In this document: piece after piece, positions 58,691-64,000 of the stretch | Layout of the letters: the number at the start of each line of letters is the position of its first letter | Numbering within the stretch: the stretch's first letter is position 1 | Origin: JAIEPT01 sp038217425 | GTDB lineage: Bacteria; Planctomycetota; Planctomycetia; Gemmatales; Gemmataceae | Assembly (NCBI GenBank): GCA_038217425.1 | Contig: JBBQPM010000006.1 | Coordinates: 1-64,000, forward strand | DNA length: 64,000 nucleotides | Reading direction: 5' to 3' | Translations under genes and position numbers: made by a program | Notes under the pieces: generated by a model | Told to the model about the DNA's origin: nothing | Database searches by the model: none | The model's input: only the letters and a program-made list of their open reading frames with translations

Positions 58691-58718
58691 TTGCGTTGGG
58701 CCAACTGTCGGCTATAAT
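58691..58718 (+). promoter_or_regulatory. Candidate promoter TTGCGT-16-TATAAT
   Basis: TTGCGT at 58691-58696 and a perfect TATAAT at 58713-58718, 16 bases apart, lie 44 bases upstream of the zinc-ribbon membrane protein gene at 58762. It is the best sigma-70-like promoter I see in the window and may drive the 58.8-64 kb genes. Confidence 0.5.
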
Positions 58719-58761
58719 GCGTTTCCCAGGCTTTCTCTTTTGCGCGGGGACCGAAACGAAC

Positions 58762-59568
58762 ATGGCGTTGCATTTTGCCTGCCCGAAATGCTCGCGGACT
58801 TTGAGGTCGGTGAATTCTTCGAAGCCCAAGAGCGTCAAGTGTCCCCATTGCGCGCAGGTTTTCAGGGTCCATCCCGGTCTCACCAGGACGTCCATTCTCG
58901 AAGGCAGCGTGGCCCAGGAATCCGCCCTGGTAGCCGTCCAAGTTCGCAAGACGAATTGGCTTGTCCTCGGTTTGTCCTGCCTGTCTCTGGCGCTTGCCTT
59001 TGCGCTGGGCTTTTTCTGGTTTCGCGAAGTCACCACGCCACCGACCACGCCGCAGCCGGCCTTTGACGAGTCTCGGTGGAAGGAATATGAATTCTCGCAG
59101 ATCAAAGTCAAAGTTTCGCTACCAGAGTCGCCACTCGTCGACGAGGCTTCGCTCCAGAAGCGAGGCGCCATTTTCTTCATGCGGTCGAAACTCCCCGGCA
59201 CGAACGTCGAATTTCAGTTGCACGCGTACCAAAACAGCGACGCCTCGCTAAAGACGGCCCCGCGAATCGAAGCGGTTGAAAAAGAGATCTTGGCCGATTT
59301 CGCGGACGGCCAGATCGTCGCTTCGCGGATGTTCAACTGGGACTACGGTCCCGGTATGGATTTTGTCGTCAAAACCCCCGCCAGCCACGTCAACTGTCGC
59401 GTTTTGTTTACACAGGAATCCGTCTTCGTACTGTCGGCGTCGGGTCAGCACCTGGATCGACATGAGCAATCGGTGCGGCACTTTCTCCATTCGTTGCGAT
59501 GCACGGAACTGGAGGCGAACTCGCTCAAACGCTATGCGGCTCCGGTCGTTATCGGCAAGCCGAAGTGA
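58762..59568 (+). CDS. Zinc-ribbon membrane protein with C-terminal extracytoplasmic domain
   Basis: The ATG at 58762 (MALHFACPKC) is preferred; the frame extends upstream through the promoter. The 268-residue protein has an MJ0042-type zinc ribbon at residues 7-34 (CPKCSRTL ... CPHCAQVF), a membrane helix at about 67-87 (LGLSCLSLALAFALGFFWF), and a C-terminal domain from about 100 to 260 (WKEYEFSQIKVKVSLPESP ... FLHSLRCTELEAN), probably extracytoplasmic, of unknown family. It is the first gene of a plus-strand group including the pseudokinase-caspase protein and the secreted protein at the window end. A role in sensing or stress at the envelope is a guess. Confidence 0.8.
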   Translation: MALHFACPKCSRTLRSVNSSKPKSVKCPHCAQVFRVHPGLTRTSILEGSVAQESALVAVQVRKTNWLVLGLSCLSLALAFALGFFWFREVTTPPTTPQPAFDESRWKEYEFSQIKVKVSLPESPLVDEASLQKRGAIFFMRSKLPGTNVEFQLHAYQNSDASLKTAPRIEAVEKEILADFADGQIVASRMFNWDYGPGMDFVVKTPASHVNCRVLFTQESVFVLSASGQHLDRHEQSVRHFLHSLRCTELEANSLKRYAAPVVIGKPK

Positions 59569-59600
59569 CCCGACGAATAGGGCGATTTCGCAAAAATTTC

Positions 59601-59629
59601 TTGACATTCCGGGTAAACCTTGCGACGAT
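59601..59629 (+). promoter_or_regulatory. Candidate promoter with perfect TTGACA -35 box
   Basis: TTGACA at 59601-59606 is followed 17 bases later by GACGAT (59624-59629), a weak -10 box. It lies 66 bases upstream of the pseudokinase-caspase gene start. Confidence 0.3.
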
Positions 59630-59695
59630 TCTGGGGCATCGTCTGCGCCGCGAAAGTGTCGCGCGCATCGGCGACCCCAAGCGGAAGTTCGGCCC

Positions 59696-62600
59696 ATGGA
59701 ATCGCATCCCAATTACGAGATCCTGACGGAAATCGGTCACGGCGAAGCTGCGACAGTCTATCGCGCCCGCGATCTCCATCTCAAACGCTTCGTCGCCATC
59801 AAACAGCTCCACGAGAAATTTCGCCGCGATCCCCGGCAAATGGAGCACTTCTGGGAAGAGGCTCAATTCCTGGCCAACGCCGAGCACGATAACGTCGTGC
59901 AAGTCTTCGGCGTCGACAAGGATCGCGGCTGGATCATCATGGAACTGATGCGCGGCAGCCTCGACGTCAAGCTGAGCGAGGGAAAACTCGACTACGATTT
60001 GGTCCGTAGCGTGCTCAGGCAGACGCTCGAAGCACTGAAATATTTGCATGCGAACGCGAAGTTGCACGGCGCCGTCAAGCCGGCCAACCTCCTCATCAAC
60101 GATCAGGGCCGAGTTAAGCTCAGCGATTCGGCCGGCCTGGTCGCCGGGGGCGAGATTCGCAAACCGACTGGAAGCTACAAATATCTTGCGCCGGAGTTTC
60201 TCAATCCCGCCTTCGGCAAGGTGACGCCCGCCGCCGATCTCTACTGCGTGGGATTCACCGCACTCGAATTGGCCTACGGCGCCGGCTTCGATGAAAACTT
60301 CCCCGGTGCCGGCGCCAGCGCCATCGACCCCGAACTCGGCTGGATGCGCTGGCAAAGTTCCGCGACCGAGCAACTCGCGCCCCTGGTCAAGTTGCTCCCC
60401 GGGATCCCCGCCGACCTCAATCAGGTGATCGGTCGGTTGCTGGAGAAGGACGTCTCCAAACGCTACGCCAGCGCCCACGAGGCGCTGAACGACCTCTCGA
60501 ATTTACCGATCCTTCCCGTGAGTCTGCCGAGCGAGGCGGGCCCACAGATGGTGAAGGCACGCGTCGGCGGAGGCGGTCAAGCCGCGGCTCCGTTTACTCC
60601 GCCCAAGCCGCCGACCAAGACCGTTAAATCCAAATCCGATCAGCCTCCGCCTCCGCTCAAGCCTTGGTCCAAGGAGTGGATCAACAAGAAGCTCGAAGAC
60701 AAGCGGATCCTTTACGGCATTTGCGGGACCATCGTATTCCTCTTGCTGATTTTCTTGTTCCTCCCATCTGGGCCCGCGCCGCTCCCGGAAATCGCGATCA
60801 AGTCCGTACCCACCAATGCCGTCGTCTTCATCGACGACAACGAACAAAAAGACCGAACCGACGGCAAATTCAAGCTCAAACTCGGCAAGCACAAGGTCCG
60901 TGTGGCTTTTCCGGGACACAAAGCCAAGGAAGAAGAGATTGAGGTCAAAACTGGCAAAGACGCCCAGAGGGAGTTTGCGTTCAACCTCGATAAAGAAATG
61001 CGCAAAGTCCGCATTGCCTCGGTGCCGTCAGGCGCTGACATTCGTCTCGACGACGAGGCCAAGGGGATCAAGACCGGCGACGGTAAAATCGATCTCGTTC
61101 CTGGCGGCACGCATCGGCTCGTGCTCGTGATGGACGGCTTTAAAGAATTTAAGGCCCAGTTCGATGTGGCGCCTGGCGAGGGAGATCTGGAACTCGGTCC
61201 GTTCGCCCTGGAAAGAATCGAACCGCCTCGAGTGCCGATGGTAAAGCCGGAGGCGCCGCGCAAGGTTCGCATCGCGACAACGCCGACAGGCGCCGTGGTC
61301 GAGATTCTGCTGGACGGCGAGAAGAAGGGCCCCGCGTCCAGCACCAAGCTCGATTTGCTGCCGGCGAAACCGTACCAGCTCGTGCTCGAGAGTCCGGGAT
61401 ACAAGAAGTTCGAGCAGGCAATCTCCGTCGGCAAAGGCGAAGGCGAGATCGAACTGGGACCCTTCACGCTCGAGAAGGATGAACCGTCGCGAGGCATTCC
61501 CGAGCGGTTCGCGTTGCTCATCGGCGTGCGCGATTACGGCAAGCGCATTCCCGACTACGTCTTCGCCGATGCGGACGTCGATGGGATCGCGCGCATCCTG
61601 GCCGTGGCGGGCTATAAGGAAGCCAATATCACCGTTCTCAAGTCTGGCGGAACCGCGGCGCCGACTCTCAGCAATATTCGCGATGCGCTGCGACTATTTT
61701 TCTCCGCCAAGCACGCGAACGACAGTTTGATGGTGGTCTTCGAAGGACATGGCTTCCAATTTGGTCCCGACGACGGCCCCTACCTCTGCCCGGCCGACGG
61801 CGACCCGGCGGACAAGACTACCCTGCTGCCTCTACGCGAATTGTACGATGGACTGGAGAAATCGCCGGCACACTCAAAGGTGATAATCCTCGACACCTGT
61901 CGCCCGGAGATCCCCGGCGCCGGGCAAATGCGTCTCACCGCAGAGGTTTCAGCGCCTCCCGCCGGCGTCGCCGCCCTCTTCGCTTGCGGCGCCGATCAAC
62001 TCAGCTACCGGAACCTCGTCTGGAGGCACGGCGTATTCATGCAAACCGTCGCCCGAGCCCTGTCGGGCGAAGCCGACGCCGACGAGAACGGGTTGGTTAC
62101 GGTCCCCGAACTCAAGCAATTCGTCGAAGGCAAGGTCGCGGATTACGTTCGGCGGGAGTATCCCAAACAGCCCGGCGGGCAAACGCCGACGCTCGTCGGC
62201 AGCACCGCTGAGGGCCTCGCCCTCGCCAAAGTCGCTGGCGTGCTGTTGCCCTTCAGTCGGGGTTGCAAGCACTTCTACAAGGACGCAAAACAAGAGTACG
62301 AAAAGTCCGTAAGCGAGTTTGACGAAGCACTCAAGGTGGATGCCAAGTTCATCCCGGCGTTGCTCTGTCGCGGGTACGCCCAGATTGAACTCGACCGCTA
62401 TGCCGATACCATTCGCGACTGCGATGAGGTACTGAAGCTGGATGGCAAGAATGCGAATGCTTATTGCTTCCGGGGCGAGGCAAATTCCTGGTTTGATCCC
62501 CCCAAATTCAAGGAAGCGATCCAGGACTTGTCGGAAGCGATCCGGTTCGGTCCCGACTTCGCCTCGCCTTACAACCTTCGCGCCCGGATGCATCGCAAGC

Positions 62601-62875
62601 AGAAGAATCCGGACTTAGCGCTGCAAGACAACAATGACGCCATTCGCCTGGAGCCGCTGATTGCCTACCTGTACATCGGTCGAGGATTAACCCATGCCGT
62701 CAAAAAGAACTGGGAAGCCGCGGAAAGCGACTATCTCCGATCGATCGAATTAAACCCCAACGAAATCGACGCTTACGACAATATGGCGGCGCTCTGCGAC
62801 AAGCGCGGCAAGCGTGACGACGCCAAGAAATGGCTCGAAAAAAGCAATCAGGTGAAGAAGGCGCTGTCGAAGTAA
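59696..62875 (+). CDS. Pseudokinase-PEGA-caspase-TPR fusion protein
   Basis: The start is ATG 59696 (MESHPNYEILTEIGHGEAA); upstream frame is not coding. The 1059-residue protein has: a kinase-like domain (about 7-265) whose glycine loop is IGHGEAATVYRA and Lys is kept (FVAIKQL), but HRD is HGA (LHGAVKPANLLI near residue 124) and DFG is SDS (VKLSDSAG), so it should be inactive; a membrane helix at about 338-358 (ILYGICGTIVFLLLIFLFL); three PEGA-like beta repeats (about 365-430, 438-505, 523-590), each with P-G/N-A-x-V and G-x-H-x-V; a caspase-like domain (about 603-780) with His685 in FEGHGF and Cys735 in LDTCRPE, an intact dyad; and TPR repeats (about 868-1059). PEGA domains bind S-layer or peptidoglycan-like surfaces. 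Substrate unknown. Confidence 0.88.
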   Translation: MESHPNYEILTEIGHGEAATVYRARDLHLKRFVAIKQLHEKFRRDPRQMEHFWEEAQFLANAEHDNVVQVFGVDKDRGWIIMELMRGSLDVKLSEGKLDYDLVRSVLRQTLEALKYLHANAKLHGAVKPANLLINDQGRVKLSDSAGLVAGGEIRKPTGSYKYLAPEFLNPAFGKVTPAADLYCVGFTALELAYGAGFDENFPGAGASAIDPELGWMRWQSSATEQLAPLVKLLPGIPADLNQVIGRLLEKDVSKRYASAHEALNDLSNLPILPVSLPSEAGPQMVKARVGGGGQAAAPFTPPKPPTKTVKSKSDQPPPPLKPWSKEWINKKLEDKRILYGICGTIVFLLLIFLFLPSGPAPLPEIAIKSVPTNAVVFIDDNEQKDRTDGKFKLKLGKHKVRVAFPGHKAKEEEIEVKTGKDAQREFAFNLDKEMRKVRIASVPSGADIRLDDEAKGIKTGDGKIDLVPGGTHRLVLVMDGFKEFKAQFDVAPGEGDLELGPFALERIEPPRVPMVKPEAPRKVRIATTPTGAVVEILLDGEKKGPASSTKLDLLPAKPYQLVLESPGYKKFEQAISVGKGEGEIELGPFTLEKDEPSRGIPERFALLIGVRDYGKRIPDYVFADADVDGIARILAVAGYKEANITVLKSGGTAAPTLSNIRDALRLFFSAKHANDSLMVVFEGHGFQFGPDDGPYLCPADGDPADKTTLLPLRELYDGLEKSPAHSKVIILDTCRPEIPGAGQMRLTAEVSAPPAGVAALFACGADQLSYRNLVWRHGVFMQTVARALSGEADADENGLVTVPELKQFVEGKVADYVRREYPKQPGGQTPTLVGSTAEGLALAKVAGVLLPFSRGCKHFYKDAKQEYEKSVSEFDEALKVDAKFIPALLCRGYAQIELDRYADTIRDCDEVLKLDGKNANAYCFRGEANSWFDPPKFKEAIQDLSEAIRFGPDFASPYNLRARMHRKQKNPDLALQDNNDAIRLEPLIAYLYIGRGLTHAVKKNWEAAESDYLRSIELNPNEIDAYDNMAALCDKRGKRDDAKKWLEKSNQVKKALSK

Positions 62876-63050
62876 ACAGCTCGCCAGCCGTGAATTGTGA
62901 ACTTTCGCAAGTTTTTTCGAAATCGGATGTCGGAAACCGCCTGGGGTTACGCATCTATAGAGTAGAAAGCCACGGCGGTTGCCGACGAACAATGAGTCGA
63001 CCTCGCCTGCTGAATATTTGACGCTAGCCGGTACCCTTACGGAGACAGCA

Positions 63051-64000
63051 ATGAGCATTTCGGTGTCGCAAACTTTGACCTTGTCCGCAATATTATTGCT
63101 TTCGGCCGGTCAGCTCCGCGCTGACAACATTGACGCGGCTCTTGCCCAAAACGGGCCGCTGCTGAAGGAATACCTGGAAAAAAACAGATTCAAGAACGTC
63201 GGCGTCCTCAAGTTTCGCACCAAAAAGGGGAACGAAGATTTCACATTCTTGGGCGGGTCCATGAATGTCAACATGGTTCGGCGCCTGGAGAACATGCTCA
63301 TCCTGATCGGGGGGGAGAAAAAGTCCATCAACCTCTTGAACGAACCCGGGCAGGTCATTGCCAAGACGAAAGCCAAGCTCAACTACCTGAGTCCACAGGG
63401 GCGGAGCGAATTGTTCGATATCATGTATCCCAGTCTCGGCAGCAAGCAGTCGGTTCGGGCCGACGTTTTCCTGTGCGGGGACGTCATCACCTCGCCGGAC
63501 TTCCGGACCACCACGGTCATCGTCCGGGCGATCAACTCGGCGGCGGCGAAAGAGAAGCCCGTCAAGTTGATGGAAGTCGCCGTCACCACCGACCGCAGCA
63601 TGCTGGCCGATCTCGGCAAAAGCTTCGCAGTCGCGCGGAACATCAAAAAGGGAGGCGATCGCGACGACCCGATCAATATCAAGTTCACCCTTGAAGAGAT
63701 GAAGAAGGTGCTGCAGTTTAGCGTTTCGTACGACAAGGTTGAACAGGATATCGCCGTCGACTCTTCCGGGGAGATCGAGAACCTCAAGGAACCGACCGAC
63801 ACGCAGACCGTCTCGATGAAAATCAAAAATCTTTCGTCCAAGCAAATCGGCGTCGTGTTAAAGGTCAACGGGGTGAGCACGCTTTTCGAACAAGATGGCG
63901 AATTCCTGGATTGCAAAAAGTACGTGCTGGATCCTAACGAAGAATACACCATTCAGGGCTTTCTGTGCGAAGACAGCACGATCAAACCGTTCAAAGTGCT
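63051..64000 (+). CDS. Secreted protein of unknown function, 3' end beyond the window
   Basis: The plus-strand frame starts at ATG 63051 after GGAGACAGCA and is open to the window edge (about 316 residues visible). A signal peptide (residues 1-24, MSISVSQTLTLSAILLLSAG, ending in LRAD) shows export. The mature part has repeated KxKxxxx words and two beta-rich regions: an N-terminal one (FKNVGVLKFRTKKGNEDFTF) and one near residues 240-316 (SMKIKNLSSKQIGVVLKVNG ... LDPNEEYTIQGFLCED). I do not recognise the family. Its position, 175 bases downstream of the pseudokinase-caspase gene on the same strand, suggests a shared role. The minus strand also has long frames, but the signal peptide and start site favour plus. 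Confidence 0.75.
   Translation, partial: MSISVSQTLTLSAILLLSAGQLRADNIDAALAQNGPLLKEYLEKNRFKNVGVLKFRTKKGNEDFTFLGGSMNVNMVRRLENMLILIGGEKKSINLLNEPGQVIAKTKAKLNYLSPQGRSELFDIMYPSLGSKQSVRADVFLCGDVITSPDFRTTTVIVRAINSAAAKEKPVKLMEVAVTTDRSMLADLGKSFAVARNIKKGGDRDDPINIKFTLEEMKKVLQFSVSYDKVEQDIAVDSSGEIENLKEPTDTQTVSMKIKNLSSKQIGVVLKVNGVSTLFEQDGEFLDCKKYVLDPNEEYTIQGFLCEDSTIKPFKV

Noticed and set aside
62894..62922. Short AACTT-TCGC-AAGTT hairpin followed by a T-run after the pseudokinase-caspase gene as an intrinsic terminator
   Set aside because: The stem is only five A/T-rich pairs and unlikely to be stable; it might be a weak terminator but cannot be supported.
63093..63952. Minus-strand frames over the last kilobase
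   Set aside because: They lack a plausible ribosome-binding site and signal sequence, whereas the plus strand has a start with GGAGACAGCA, a signal peptide and an open frame to the window edge.

Overview
The window looks like chromosomal DNA of a planctomycete, most likely of the Gemmata/Gemmatales type. The grounds are high G+C with strong GC3 (judged by eye), a DUF1549/DUF1553 planctomycete cytochrome protein, a PA14-plus-pentahaem cytochrome, kinases fused to WD40 or TPR repeats and paired with ECF-like sigma factors, caspase-fold proteins, MJ0042-type zinc-ribbon membrane proteins, and many long hairpin repeats at gene ends. No rRNA, tRNA, CRISPR array or insertion-sequence transposase was recognised.

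Layout. 0-8.8 kb: the 5' part of a membrane caspase-like protein (minus), an S41 C-terminal processing protease, an HtrA-type protease, then a tight minus-strand signalling operon (CheY-like receiver, DHp-receiver protein, ParA/MinD-like ATPase, MobA-like nucleotidyltransferase), a membrane protein with a degenerate kinase C-lobe, and a small membrane protein. 8.9-18.4 kb: housekeeping genes (rsmH, a LysM proline-rich protein, nfo, pepA, dprA, aroB, an ABC ATPase) plus two tiny oppositely oriented remnants of an RND efflux pump. 18.5-26.6 kb: a secreted PPC-like protein, a Ser/Thr kinase, a secreted metallo-beta-lactamase/2-hydroxyacid dehydrogenase fusion, and a sigma factor overlapping a kinase-WD40 gene. 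26.6-30.9 kb: an asparagine synthase / N-acetyl sugar amidotransferase / methyltransferase cluster. 30.9-38.9 kb: rimO, pgsA, a PleD-like diguanylate cyclase, a zinc-ribbon membrane protein, the DUF1549/DUF1553 protein and hisD. 38.9-42.0 kb: accessory stretch with a frameshifted BrnT-like toxin and its RHH antitoxin, a YgiB/YgiC-like pair, a PIN toxin pair and a 59-residue HicB-like gene. 42.1-49.8 kb: a GldA/GldF/GldG/DUF4340 ABC export operon, followed by the pentahaem protein and an enolase-superfamily enzyme. 53-64 kb: a duplicated-domain secreted protein, a second sigma/kinase-TPR pair, a lone CpaF-type ATPase, a zinc-ribbon membrane protein, a pseudokinase-PEGA-caspase-TPR fusion, and a secreted protein cut by the window edge.

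The most notable items are the 1059-residue pseudokinase-PEGA-caspase-TPR protein (about 59.7-62.9 kb), the cryptic pseudokinase C-lobe protein at 6.8 kb, the secreted MBL/2-hydroxyacid dehydrogenase fusion at 20.5 kb, and several unrelated families of paired inverted palindromes (REPIN-like architecture) at the 3' ends of genes, some of which supply the stop codon and terminal codons. Several genes exist only as remnants (RND pump, BrnT, two small antitoxin-like or hypothetical genes), which shows ongoing decay of accessory DNA between intact core genes.
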